IMG/VR virus record: IMGVR_UViG_3300032086_002329
Location: 1 to 42,757 of that record
DNA length: 42,757 nucleotides
Strand: one strand, 5' to 3'
From: a virus
A model generated the notes under the pieces. That model was not told the origin of the DNA and made no database searches. It saw only the letters and a program-made list of their open reading frames with translations. This document shows positions 5,775-11,445 of the stretch, piece after piece. Made by a program: the position numbers and the translations under genes. Position 1 is the stretch's first letter, and the number at the start of each line of letters is the position of its first letter.

Positions 5775-5941
5775 CTGCCTCAGCCAAGGAGCGCATCGAG
5801 ATCCTGCTGAGAGGAGGCTACCGTCCAGACGAGGTAGCTTCCATCATCGAGACCGAGCGTGAGCAGTGGAGACTTAACGAGTTCGACATCGAGGATATGG
5901 CGGACTTAGTTAAGCGCATTAAGGAGGCTTTGGATCTATGA
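5771..5941 (+). CDS. Hypothetical helical 56-aa protein
   Basis: Starts MTASAKERIEILLRGGYRPD by ATGA overlap with the gene before, and ends by ATGA overlap with the gene after. The product is acidic and predicted helical throughout: one helix around A-K-E-R-I-E-I-L-L, another through I-I-E-T-E-R-E-Q-W-R and a third in M-A-D-L-V-K-R-I-K-E-A-L. The first helix and turn (G-G-Y-R-P-D-E-V-A) look like a degenerate helix-turn-helix but the recognition helix is not convincing. Tight coupling on both sides is the main support for it being a gene. Confidence 0.7.
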   Translation: MTASAKERIEILLRGGYRPDEVASIIETEREQWRLNEFDIEDMADLVKRIKEALDL

Positions 5942-6015
5942 GTCTCTATCGACTAACACAGGCCATCATTCTGGTGGCCTTCATAATCTCAGCCTTAGTG
6001 CTGATGGAGGGATAA
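5938..6015 (+). CDS. 25-aa single-pass membrane miniprotein
   Basis: Starts MSLYRLTQAIILVAFIISAL and ends V-L-M-E-G; residues 8-22 form one uninterrupted hydrophobic helix after a short basic head. It overlaps the preceding gene as ATGA and the next ATG follows its stop directly (TAAATG), so ribosomes should pass over it in a coupled chain. GGAGG lies at 5931-5935. Its size fits phage membrane miniproteins that modify host envelope enzymes or block superinfection, but no specific role can be read from the sequence. Confidence 0.55.
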   Translation: MSLYRLTQAIILVAFIISALVLMEG

Positions 6016-6177
6016 ATGGACGCAATCGTTTACTTAGTTTTGTACCGAGGCCAAGGCTCCGGTGATACCTACAAGCACTGCTGTTACAACTGGAGCGAGG
6101 CCGAGGAAACCCTGCAAGAGCTTGAGCAGGCAGAGCCTGATCGTGAGTGGTACATCTGCGAAAAGGATGTGTCATGA
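6016..6177 (+). CDS. Hypothetical 53-aa protein
   Basis: ATG 6016 directly follows the stop of the miniprotein; GGAGGG at 6006-6011 lies inside that gene's end at close spacing. It begins MDAIVYLVLYRGQGSGDTYK, contains H-C-C-Y-N-W and a glutamate-rich helix (W-S-E-A-E-E-T-L-Q-E-L-E-Q-A), and ends with a short strand (R-E-W-Y-I-C-E-K). The beta-helix-beta outline is compact and acidic. Three cysteines are present. No family recognised. It ends in an ATGA overlap with the HTH gene. Confidence 0.7.
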   Translation: MDAIVYLVLYRGQGSGDTYKHCCYNWSEAEETLQELEQAEPDREWYICEKDVS

Positions 6178-6353
6178 AGCTATCACCGAGCCAAGTCAAA
6201 GAGGCATCCGAATTAGAGTCTAAGGGCGTACAGCTCTGGGCTCTGGCTCAGATGTTTAGTGTCCACTACGACACGATGCGGAGGTATCTCCGCAACTACC
6301 GAACCTACGGGGATTCAATGTTCACCCCGTATCCAAAAGAAACCGAGGAGTAA
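6174..6353 (+). CDS. Small HTH DNA-binding protein, 59 aa
   Basis: Starts MKLSPSQVKEASELESKGVQ. Residues about 5-46 form a resolvase/homeodomain-like helix-turn-helix: S-Q-V-K-E-A-S-E-L-E, the turn K-G-V-Q-L-W, A-L-A-Q-M-F as second helix and S-V-H-Y-D-T-M-R-R-Y-L as recognition helix. A short polar tail follows, so nothing beyond DNA binding is encoded. It could be a regulator of this operon or a Cro-like partner to the 111-aa HTH protein at 10591, with which it shares no obvious sequence. Coupled to the previous gene by ATGA. Confidence 0.75.
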   Translation: MKLSPSQVKEASELESKGVQLWALAQMFSVHYDTMRRYLRNYRTYGDSMFTPYPKETEE

Positions 6354-6356
6354 GTC

Positions 6357-6515
6357 ATGCAATCAGTTCAACAACTGCTTAACAAAATGGAGGCCGAGAT
6401 GGCCGCACTGGATCTGGAGTATCAGGTCTATAAGGCGTCCTGCGCGTTCCACGTAGAACCAATGGGATACCTTGAATGGAAGGCAAACAAGGCAAAGGAG
6501 GAGGTCGATGAGTAA
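6357..6515 (+). CDS. Hypothetical coiled-coil 52-aa protein
   Basis: Starts MQSVQQLLNKMEAEMAALDL and is almost wholly helical, with heptad-like L/M spacing in the first 25 residues, then a short break (C-A-F-H-V-E-P-M-G-Y) and a second charged helix (W-K-A-N-K-A-K-E-E-V-D-E). It probably oligomerises. It begins 3 bp after the HTH gene and overlaps the zinc-finger gene by 8 bp, so it is part of the chain. Small acidic helical proteins of this sort are often inhibitors of host proteins; that is inference. Confidence 0.65.
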   Translation: MQSVQQLLNKMEAEMAALDLEYQVYKASCAFHVEPMGYLEWKANKAKEEVDE

Positions 6516-6780
6516 ATCAGAAGCCGCGAGAGCCTTGGCCGGTATGCGAAAGGTACGAGAGCTTCATTGCATTGGGTGTGGTGAGTCCTTCCACGCCGTC
6601 GATACCCGAGCTAAATACTGCTCGAACCGTTGCCGACAGAAGATGAAATACCAGCGCAAGGTCGCAGAGTATTTCGATAAGGAGTGTGGCACCTGCGGCA
6701 CCGTTATGTTCCTCAATGACAAGCGCGTGAAGTATTGCTCGACACGTTGCCGGTCAGTAGCCGCTCTCCTTCGGAAGTGA
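6508..6780 (+). CDS. Twin zinc-finger protein, 90 aa
   Basis: ATG 6508 has GGAGG just upstream. Two similar zinc sites follow each other: C21-x2-C24 with C38-x3-C42, and C60-x2-C63 with C77-x3-C81, both ending K-Y-C-S-x-R-C-R. This is an internal duplication of a treble-clef finger of the kind seen in small phage and bacterial DNA- or RNA-binding proteins. The remainder is highly basic. It is the last gene of the operon; its final 27 bp overlap the end of the convergent Q-like gene. A terminator lies 34 bp downstream. Confidence 0.8.
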   Translation: MSKSEAARALAGMRKVRELHCIGCGESFHAVDTRAKYCSNRCRQKMKYQRKVAEYFDKECGTCGTVMFLNDKRVKYCSTRCRSVAALLRK

Positions 6781-7095
6781 ATCAAACTCCTTCCTGAATG
6801 CCTCAATAGCCATATCCCTCGCCCTGCGGGGGATTTTTTTTGCGCGGTCGATATAGACCAGTCGCAGTGTTTTTCTCAGAGCTGGATGCAGCTTGTTGAC
6901 TGCGGTGCCGGTCATCTCCACAACCATATCCCGCTCAGTCATTACTCCAGTGCTTCGGTAGCCTGACTGATAGTCCTTGAATGTCGGTGAGACTGAAGGG
7001 TAATCGAGCTGGCTAACCTCTCCCCTCTCAGCATCCCCCCAATCCTTCAGCAAAGTCATTGCCGCGTATTTTGGCATCATCGGTAACATACTCAT
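6754..7095 (-). CDS. Q-like late antitermination protein candidate
   Basis: 113 residues from ATG 7095 (AGAG 6 bp upstream); starts at 7146 or 7059 are also open. The pattern L-L-K-D-W-G-D-A-E-R, then L-D-Y-P-S-V-S-P, then L-H-P-A-L-R-K-T-L-R-L-V-Y-I-D and a basic helix fits phage Q/antiterminator proteins (LLxRWGxWxR ... LGYPSxSP ... RLPxxxRxxLxxYY). Such proteins bind near a late promoter and let RNA polymerase pass an early terminator. Supporting context: it is the last gene of the replication operon, where lambda Q also sits, and the late operon has a terminator before its first gene. It lacks the zinc cysteines of lambda Q. A sigma-like or unrelated regulator remains possible. Confidence 0.5.
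   Translation of the reverse strand: MSMLPMMPKYAAMTLLKDWGDAERGEVSQLDYPSVSPTFKDYQSGYRSTGVMTERDMVVEMTGTAVNKLHPALRKTLRLVYIDRAKKIPRRARDMAIEAFRKEFDSLPKESGY
6814..6841 (+). terminator. Strong terminator of the early plus operon
   Basis: ATCCC-T-CGC, loop CCT, GCG-G-GGGAT gives a 9-bp stem with one T-G wobble, followed by eight T. It ends the plus-strand operon yet lies entirely inside the 3' part of the convergent minus-strand Q-like gene, encoding its residues in reverse. On the minus strand an A run would precede the hairpin after translation, so it is one-directional. Such nesting keeps convergent transcription from crossing into the replication operon. Confidence 0.9.
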
Positions 7096-7267
7096 GAATT
7101 GCTCTGAGCAATCGGATATTCCGAACATTCTCAATGTAGCGTTCATCGTCTACCTCCAGATTCTGAAGCTCGAATGCAACTGCCGCGATTGCTTTCTCGA
7201 TAGTGTCTGCCCTCGCATAACGAGGTGCCGACGCCCCCTGATCTATCTGTTCTGCCTCACAGTTCAC
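7028..7267 (-). CDS. Hypothetical 79-aa protein in replication operon
   Basis: GTG start at 7267 overlapping the NinG-like stop by 4 bp. The product is acidic and helical, with a long helix from T-I-E-K-A-I-A-A-V-A-F-E-L-Q-N-L and a second from I-E-N-V-R-N-I-R-L-L-R-A-I-H-E-Y-V. No motif is recognised. Its end overlaps the Q-like gene by tens of bases in another frame, the exact amount depending on that gene's start. Small helical nin-region proteins of lambda-like phages are comparable in size and place. Confidence 0.65.
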   Translation of the reverse strand: MNCEAEQIDQGASAPRYARADTIEKAIAAVAFELQNLEVDDERYIENVRNIRLLRAIHEYVTDDAKIRGNDFAEGLGGC

Positions 7268-7686
7268 CCGAACCAGTCCTCGAACTCTACTCGACCCGTG
7301 CCCCCTGCTTCTCTGTACTGACGCATCAGATCGTATTCATCGCGATAATGCTTTGCGATTGCCCCCTTGCCCTTTGTGGCTCTAACCATTTTGCCCCAAC
7401 CGATATCATTTACAAGCTCTAAAACACGCTCGCGTTCCCAGTCAGTCCAGACCTTCTCAAGCCTAGCCAGACCGCCTTCCCTGAAGTGACAGCCAGTGCA
7501 TAGCGCCTCAGCGTTGAGTCCACAGAATCTAACGCCCCACTTGCCGCGAGTGTGGCCGTGAGAACACTCAAGCCCTCGCGCCTTCTCAGGATACTTGGTG
7601 CCGCACCGCTCGCACGTCCAGTCCGCTCGCTCTCTCACGCATAGACTGAATGCGATGTCCGCTGGTGTTCGCTTTATTCCCCCCAT
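7264..7686 (-). CDS. NinG-like HNH recombination protein
   Basis: 140 residues. Cysteines and histidines are arranged as C25-x2-C28, C41-x-H43-x-H45 and C63-x2-C66-H67. That is a zinc-stabilised HNH/Endo VII-like fold with S-H-G-H as the catalytic segment and N-A-E-A-L-C-T-G-C-H as the helix. Lambda NinG (Rap, orf recombination helper) is the nearest recognised type and resolves branched recombination intermediates. The C-terminal half is helical and basic. Context supports it: NinB lies two genes upstream in the same operon. A generic HNH homing or packaging endonuclease is the alternative, though those usually sit beside terminase. Confidence 0.7.
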   Translation of the reverse strand: MGGIKRTPADIAFSLCVRERADWTCERCGTKYPEKARGLECSHGHTRGKWGVRFCGLNAEALCTGCHFREGGLARLEKVWTDWERERVLELVNDIGWGKMVRATKGKGAIAKHYRDEYDLMRQYREAGGTGRVEFEDWFG

Positions 7687-8102
7687 AAGATCTCCTTGAA
7701 TTGCTCGTTTGGTATGAACAGGTGTGGCTTGATGTCGTTAGGATCATTGCGATCCTTTCTCCCCGACATCCTTACCTCACCAGTAGCCTTGGATAAATCA
7801 ACCCATCCGGTACGGTCAGTCCACTGACAGACAAACCGCGCTGGCGTACAGAATATCTCTGCCGCCCTTCTCAACTTGATGACCTTCTCTTCAGGAATCA
7901 TCACGCTCTGGTACTGGCCGATAGGATTGGTCCTGATCTTGCACTCGATGAAGAGCTGGACCACGTTGTCCCGATCTACCAGCGCGTAATCAGCGCGTGA
8001 GTTCTCTCTGAACTCTAGCGGCCTGTACCCCCATTGCGCGGCGAGTAAGCCGAGCAACTGCAAGTTCTTCTTGTCATCTTCCTCAGTGTTATACCTAGTC
8101 AT
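7674..8102 (-). CDS. PD-(D/E)XK-like nuclease candidate
   Basis: 142 residues. The segment R-A-D38-Y-A-L-V-D-R-D followed by V-V-Q-L-F-I-E53-C-K55 has the D...ExK spacing and hydrophobic strand of restriction-endonuclease folds, with a basic R-P-L-E-F-R before it. The rest (W-T-D-R-T-G-W-V-D-L and R-M-S-G-R-K-D-R-N-D-P-N-D) is unassigned. A holiday-junction or branch nuclease role would suit its place between NinB and NinG, where lambda-like phages often carry RusA or similar resolvases. Overlaps the next gene by 13 bp and NinB by 8 bp. The fold call rests on three residues. Confidence 0.55.
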   Translation of the reverse strand: MTRYNTEEDDKKNLQLLGLLAAQWGYRPLEFRENSRADYALVDRDNVVQLFIECKIRTNPIGQYQSVMIPEEKVIKLRRAAEIFCTPARFVCQWTDRTGWVDLSKATGEVRMSGRKDRNDPNDIKPHLFIPNEQFKEILWGE

Positions 8103-8514
8103 GCTTTACCGGCCAAGCTGGTAGTGACAGCCCCTTGGTTCCGAAAGCCCTGACCAACGTGTCATAGGTCTTTGCGTAGTCTGAGGTGCTTTGATCGGTG
8201 GTGGATTCCTTCTGGGTCAAGGCCACCTGAACCGGACGCCAAACCTCATTCTTCACTGAGTCCCGAGTCCAGTCACACTCGAAGCTACCGTCCTTGAATA
8301 TCGAGGATCGGATCTCCCTCGTGATACCTGCCTCGTTAAAAAACTCCGCCGTGTTCCGACACCAGACCTCCAGTGCCGCTTGTTGCTGGCTGGTCCGCCG
8401 TCTGCCGTTCTTCACGTCCACTGATATGACCGGCATAGTCTCCAGCTTGTTAAGCAAATTGTTTTTTAGGTTCTCTACCTGATCCTTCCGTTGGATGATG
8501 TAGAACTCACTCAT
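8095..8514 (-). CDS. ninB: NinB-like recombination protein
   Basis: 139 residues from ATG 8514, which overlaps the helicase stop as ATGA; the longer open frame upstream covers that gene. N-G-R-R-R-T-S-Q-Q-Q-A-A-L-E-V-W and the C-terminal K-E-S-T-T-D-Q-S-T-S-D-Y-A-K-T-Y-D-T-L match lambda NinB (Orf/NinB family), a recombination mediator that binds ssDNA and SSB and can replace RecFOR. It has the family's usual length. The phage also encodes SSB and a Red-like pair on the opposite arm, so all parts of a phage recombination route are present. Confidence 0.8.
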   Translation of the reverse strand: MSEFYIIQRKDQVENLKNNLLNKLETMPVISVDVKNGRRRTSQQQAALEVWCRNTAEFFNEAGITREIRSSIFKDGSFECDWTRDSVKNEVWRPVQVALTQKESTTDQSTSDYAKTYDTLVRAFGTKGLSLPAWPVKHD

Positions 8515-9446
8515 ACTCTGTCTCCGTCGAACATTACTGGACTCAATTTTCTTAGTTTCGTGGAGCAAAAGCCCCGACACTTTGTGTGTTGCCAAAGACC
8601 CACCGAGCCCTCGTATTTGTGGTATCTCTGCTTCGCTACCTTGACGACCAGATCAGCCTTGTCGTCATCGTAGTCGTCGACCTTCATGCCCAGCTCGATA
8701 AGCCTGAGCTTTGCGCTTTTGCGCTTGTCGTGCCAGACGATGAGAATACTTGATGCAATGTTGGCCAGATGACTTGACCCGATGAAGTCGTACTTGCCGG
8801 GGATCTTATGCTCACCTGCCTCGCCGTGAGGCTTGCGGACGTGATGCACCAGCACGACACAGATCTTGAACTTCTTAGCTACCGCCGCAAGTGTCTGGGT
8901 GAAGTCTCGCTCCCGCTCTAGATCGTCACAGACGCCCATCATCATCAGCGCATCGAGAACAATCAGCTTGCAACCCTTGTACTTAGCAAACGCAATCGTC
9001 ATTTGGATTGCCTCATCGGGCTTGATCGCATCGACCCTATCGTAGATGTGGAGCTTTCCCTCCGCCCACTCAGCAAAGCGCCTTACCCAATCCATTGCTG
9101 GCTCACTGCACGTTGCCGCGATCTCTGCATACTGCTCGACCACATCCTCTGCCAGTAGCTCCAGACTAGCTACACCAACCTTGTAACCCTGCCGCAGAGC
9201 TGACAAACCAATCTGCGTTGTGATGGTGGATTTGAAGTGACCCGAATACCCTCCCATCAAAACCATTTCGCCCGGTCTAAAAGCAAACAATCCTTCTAGC
9301 TTTGACCAAGGTGGATTGATGCCCTCGTTTCTAGCATTGCGTCTCTGCTCAACACGCTGAACCAGATCCCGAGAGCTGAGCATATCGCTCGCCTCGATCT
9401 CTGCCAGCTCCTCGTTGACGTTGATGTCCCTGAAGTCAACATTCAT
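8511..9446 (-). CDS. DnaB-type RecA-fold replicative helicase, altered Walker A
   Basis: 311 residues, corresponding to the ATPase domain of DnaB/gp4-type helicases with a short N-terminal linker. The P-loop is G66-Y-S-G-H-F-K72-S-T, where the glycine before lysine is phenylalanine. Walker B is C-K-L-I-V-L-D-A-L-M-M-M-G. The DnaB-type motif with V-V-L-V-H-H-V-R-K-P follows, then D-F-I-G-S-S-H-L-A-N, which fits motif H3/H4. It would unwind DNA at the fork or load on the origin set by the O-like protein encoded directly upstream (ATGA overlap). It has no primase domain; the CHC2 protein two genes upstream may supply one part. Whether the altered P-loop still binds ATP is open. Confidence 0.8.
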   Translation of the reverse strand: MNVDFRDINVNEELAEIEASDMLSSRDLVQRVEQRRNARNEGINPPWSKLEGLFAFRPGEMVLMGGYSGHFKSTITTQIGLSALRQGYKVGVASLELLAEDVVEQYAEIAATCSEPAMDWVRRFAEWAEGKLHIYDRVDAIKPDEAIQMTIAFAKYKGCKLIVLDALMMMGVCDDLERERDFTQTLAAVAKKFKICVVLVHHVRKPHGEAGEHKIPGKYDFIGSSHLANIASSILIVWHDKRKSAKLRLIELGMKVDDYDDDKADLVVKVAKQRYHKYEGSVGLWQHTKCRGFCSTKLRKLSPVMFDGDRV

Positions 9447-10057
9447 AGATACTCCTCGTTAGTATTTTTCTTATCAGGTAATCGAGCCCAGTTACCGCGA
9501 ATGCAGTTCATGAAAGCCTGATCCCAGTTTGCGTAGGTCTTACCGTTGGCAGTGACGTAGCCGATGAAAAACTCCAAGTGTTCATCTAGTCGATCAAAGC
9601 CCTTCGTACCAGCCCATTTTCTGACGTTATCCGAAACGCTAAACGCCTTCGGCAACGCAGTCTTCTTTGCCGTCTTATGGTTCTTTCTAGGTTCTTCTAG
9701 GTTAGAGTCCCAATTTTGGTACTGGTCCGGTCCCAAATTTGGTACTGGTGTAGTCCCAGATTTGGTACTGGTCCCAGATTTGGTACTGGTCCCAGATTTG
9801 GTACTGGTTTTAAGGACGTATTGATTGCCCCCTCCGTGACTCCTTTGCACCTCGATTAAACCCTGCTGTTCTAACCTTCCGACACAACGCATAACCGTCT
9901 TGCGATCCATACCCGTAGTTTTGGATAGGTAAGTAACGCTCGGGTAGCAACGGCCAGTCTCACCGTTATGGCAATCCGCCAGACAAAGCAGTAGTAGTTT
10001 CTCAGGAGCCGACGAGACCTGAACCTCCCAAGCCCACGACGTTGCACTAAAGCTCAT
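9443..10057 (-). CDS. O-like replication initiator carrying origin iterons
   Basis: 204 residues. The N-terminal winged helix (about 10-80; L-L-L-L-C-L-A-D, P-S-V-T-Y-L-S-K-T-T-G-M-D-R-K-T-V-M, R-L-E-Q-Q-G-L-I) is the HTH_36 type found in phage O and plasmid initiators. A linker of threefold S-T-K-S-G-T is encoded by the iterons. The C-terminal domain (about 140-195; W-A-G-T-K-G-F and F-M-N-C-I-R-G-N-W) resembles the DnaT/O-type region that contacts helicase. In lambda, O binds iterons inside its own gene and recruits the helicase; layout here is the same, with the helicase gene next. It overlaps the CHC2 gene by ATGA. Confidence 0.82.
   Translation of the reverse strand: MSFSATSWAWEVQVSSAPEKLLLLCLADCHNGETGRCYPSVTYLSKTTGMDRKTVMRCVGRLEQQGLIEVQRSHGGGNQYVLKTSTKSGTSTKSGTSTKSGTTPVPNLGPDQYQNWDSNLEEPRKNHKTAKKTALPKAFSVSDNVRKWAGTKGFDRLDEHLEFFIGYVTANGKTYANWDQAFMNCIRGNWARLPDKKNTNEEYL
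9708..9807. repeat. Five 18-bp iterons, probable replication origin
   Basis: Consensus TCCCAGATTTGGTACTGG on the plus strand. Copies start at 9708, 9731, 9754, 9772 and 9790. The last three are identical and directly tandem; the first two differ in two or three bases and are spaced 23 bp. They lie inside the O-like initiator gene in the linker between its DNA-binding and C-terminal domains, as in lambda. A smaller repeat, TTCT..CTAGGTT, occurs beside them at 9681-9703. An AT-rich unwinding stretch is not striking. Confidence 0.85.
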
Positions 10058-10440
10058 GCGGCAGTCCCCTTACGTCTAGCTATCGCAAGGACTGCCTGCT
10101 TATAACGATTGATGTCTTGCCGATTGATCCGCTCACCCCGACGCATCATCGACTTGCCGATTTCGATCACGTAGTCGTCAACGGTAGGTTCTTTTGGCTT
10201 GTAAGGTTTAACGCTTTGAGAGCCATCGCCTACATCCGCGAAGCTCATCCCCATTGATTTAATAACTTCTTCTTGGCCGCACCCGCTCATGCAGTGGTAA
10301 AGAATCTTGCCGCTCTTCGCGTGAGTCACATAGAGCGAAGGGTTCTTATCGTTATGGGCCGGACAACACGCGACCCATTTATCTTGACCCCTATTCTTTA
10401 CCTTGCTGAGCCGGGAAAGGAACGCCTGAATATCTGCCAT
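10054..10440 (-). CDS. CHC2-type zinc-finger primase fragment protein
   Basis: 128 residues. C26-P-A-H29, then Y-H-C50-x3-C54 in W-V-A-C-C-P-A-H-N and L-Y-H-C-M-S-G-C-G, with N-P-S-L-Y-V between, is the zinc-ribbon domain of DnaG and gp4-type primases that reads the priming trinucleotide. No Toprim catalytic domain follows; residues 65-128 are a basic helical tail (R-R-G-E-R-I-N-R-Q-D-I-N-R-Y-K). A stand-alone zinc domain could guide host primase or act with the helicase encoded downstream. It is the first gene of the minus-strand replication operon, 150 bp from the divergent HTH regulator. No frameshift to a missing Toprim was seen. Confidence 0.8.
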   Translation of the reverse strand: MADIQAFLSRLSKVKNRGQDKWVACCPAHNDKNPSLYVTHAKSGKILYHCMSGCGQEEVIKSMGMSFADVGDGSQSVKPYKPKEPTVDDYVIEIGKSMMRRGERINRQDINRYKQAVLAIARRKGTAA

Positions 10441-10590
10441 CCTTCATCCTCTTAGTTCTTAAAGTTCATCCAGCAAGGATCGAGACTAACCATAATGGAT
10501 ATCATAATCAATACTAATTACAGATTTAATTGGATGGACAATGAACTAACCAAAATATAGAATGCGGATCAGTTCAAACTTGAATTAGAA
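10441..10590. promoter_or_regulatory. Divergent control region between replication operon and HTH gene
   Basis: AT-rich, non-coding. ACTAACCA occurs twice in the same direction, at 10485-10492 and 10545-10552, 60 bp apart. TTCAA-AC-TTGAA (10573-10584) is a 5-bp inverted repeat just before the HTH gene. A plus-strand -10 TATAGA at 10556-10561 lies behind TGGACA (10535-10540), though at a short 15-bp spacing. On the minus strand TATGAT-like sequence around 10505 could serve the replication operon. This is the position of an immunity region. Confidence 0.5.
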
Positions 10591-10926
10591 ATGAGAACAA
10601 TAAAACAGATCCGGCGGGACAACTTACAATACCTCGTGAGAACTCGTTATAACTCCGTACCAAACCGCTTAGCTAAAGACGCTGGCGTACATCAGATACA
10701 GATATCACGGGTACTGGCAGAAGGCCCAAGCCGCAGAGAGCTAGGCGATAAGCTGGCTAGAGCCATTGAGGAGGGTGCAGGGCTAGAGCGCGGCTGGCTA
10801 GATCAGGAACACGCCGCCGCCGAGCAGATCATCTCTAAAATATCCAGCCTAAGCGCAGAACAGAAGCAAGCCATCGAGGGCTTGGTCGATCAGCTACTTG
10901 CAACAGCAGACAAATCTACAGATTAA
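10591..10926 (+). CDS. Short HTH repressor-like regulator, 111 aa
   Basis: Residues about 5-45 form a Xre/cI-type helix-turn-helix: L-Q-Y-L-V-R-T-R, P-N-R-L-A-K-D-A-G-V, H-Q-I-Q-I-S-R-V-L. The phrase G-A-G-L-E-R-G-W-L-D follows, common in phage cI/Cro-type proteins, then a helical tail with I-S-S-L-S-A-E-Q-K-Q-A-I-E-G-L-V that probably dimerises. There is no LexA/S24 protease domain, so RecA-induced self-cleavage is not expected. The ATG has no clear ribosome site. Its place, divergent from the replication operon, is that of an immunity repressor or Cro; only one such gene is found here. The 169 bp that follow up to 11095 hold no gene I can support. Confidence 0.78.
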   Translation: MRTIKQIRRDNLQYLVRTRYNSVPNRLAKDAGVHQIQISRVLAEGPSRRELGDKLARAIEEGAGLERGWLDQEHAAAEQIISKISSLSAEQKQAIEGLVDQLLATADKSTD

Positions 10927-11095
10927 AGACAACACTACCTGCCTGTCTCCATCACTCAGCTCGCATAACTTTATAAACAGTGGTAAATCCTTGTCGCTTA
11001 TTGTAAGCGCTTCCAATCCAGTGCCTGTCAGGTAGCTCTCGTACATAGATCCAATCTCGATAAAAAATAAACACAACCCGAATCATCAAACAGGG

Positions 11096-11160
11096 TTGCA
11101 GACTCAACCAAAAATGTGTACTGTTCTCTTAGCCGCTAAGTTTAGCACTAGGCCGCTAGG
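11096..11160 (+). promoter_or_regulatory. Promoter and operator-like dyads of the recombination operon
   Basis: TTGCAG (11096-11101), 17 bp, TACTGT (11119-11124). Just downstream CTTAGC-C-GCTAAG (11128-11140) is a perfect inverted repeat around a central C, followed by TTTAGC and CTAGGCCGCTAGG (11148-11160), which repeats the half-sites less perfectly. The dyads cover the expected transcription start, a normal repressor position, and share TAGC/GCTA with the spacer palindrome at 3017-3028. GGAG for the next gene is embedded at the end. Confidence 0.6.
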
Positions 11161-11168
11161 AGTGAAAT

Positions 11169-11444
11169 ATGAAGCTAGATAATTACAAGTCTGCGACAAC
11201 TGTAGACGTAAATCCAAACCAGTTTACAACCTTTACCGTATCCCTAAGTGTGCTTATGCGTTGTGTAGACGACGTTAAATACATCACCGGGGGAGAACCA
11301 ACCCCTGCTGGAATCGAGAGCTGGCTCACTGGTTACAGTGAAGCGGGTCTCTGCATCCCCGCAGAATTCAATCCAACAGAAGAGTATGAGGCCGGTTACG
11401 CCTACGGTTACGCCGCAGACCAACACCCGCCCGAGGAGTATTAG
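11169..11444 (+). CDS. Hypothetical acidic 91-aa protein
   Basis: ATG 11169 follows GGAG. Starts MKLDNYKSATTVDVNPNQFT. A central helical part (V-S-L-S-V-L-M-R-C-V-D-D-V) leads to G-I-E-S-W-L-T-G-Y and an acidic tail rich in Y, A and G (E-E-Y-E-A-G-Y-A-Y-G-Y-A). The tail pattern E-A-G-Y-A-Y-G is common in small phage proteins of unknown function. It is the first gene under the dyad promoter and ends one base before the annealing-protein ATG, so it is co-expressed with recombination genes. Confidence 0.7.
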   Translation: MKLDNYKSATTVDVNPNQFTTFTVSLSVLMRCVDDVKYITGGEPTPAGIESWLTGYSEAGLCIPAEFNPTEEYEAGYAYGYAADQHPPEEY

Positions 11445-11445
11445 T

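Noticed and set aside
7674-8102. Restriction or toxin gene
   Set aside because: No partner methylase or antitoxin is nearby; the nin-like setting favours a recombination nuclease.
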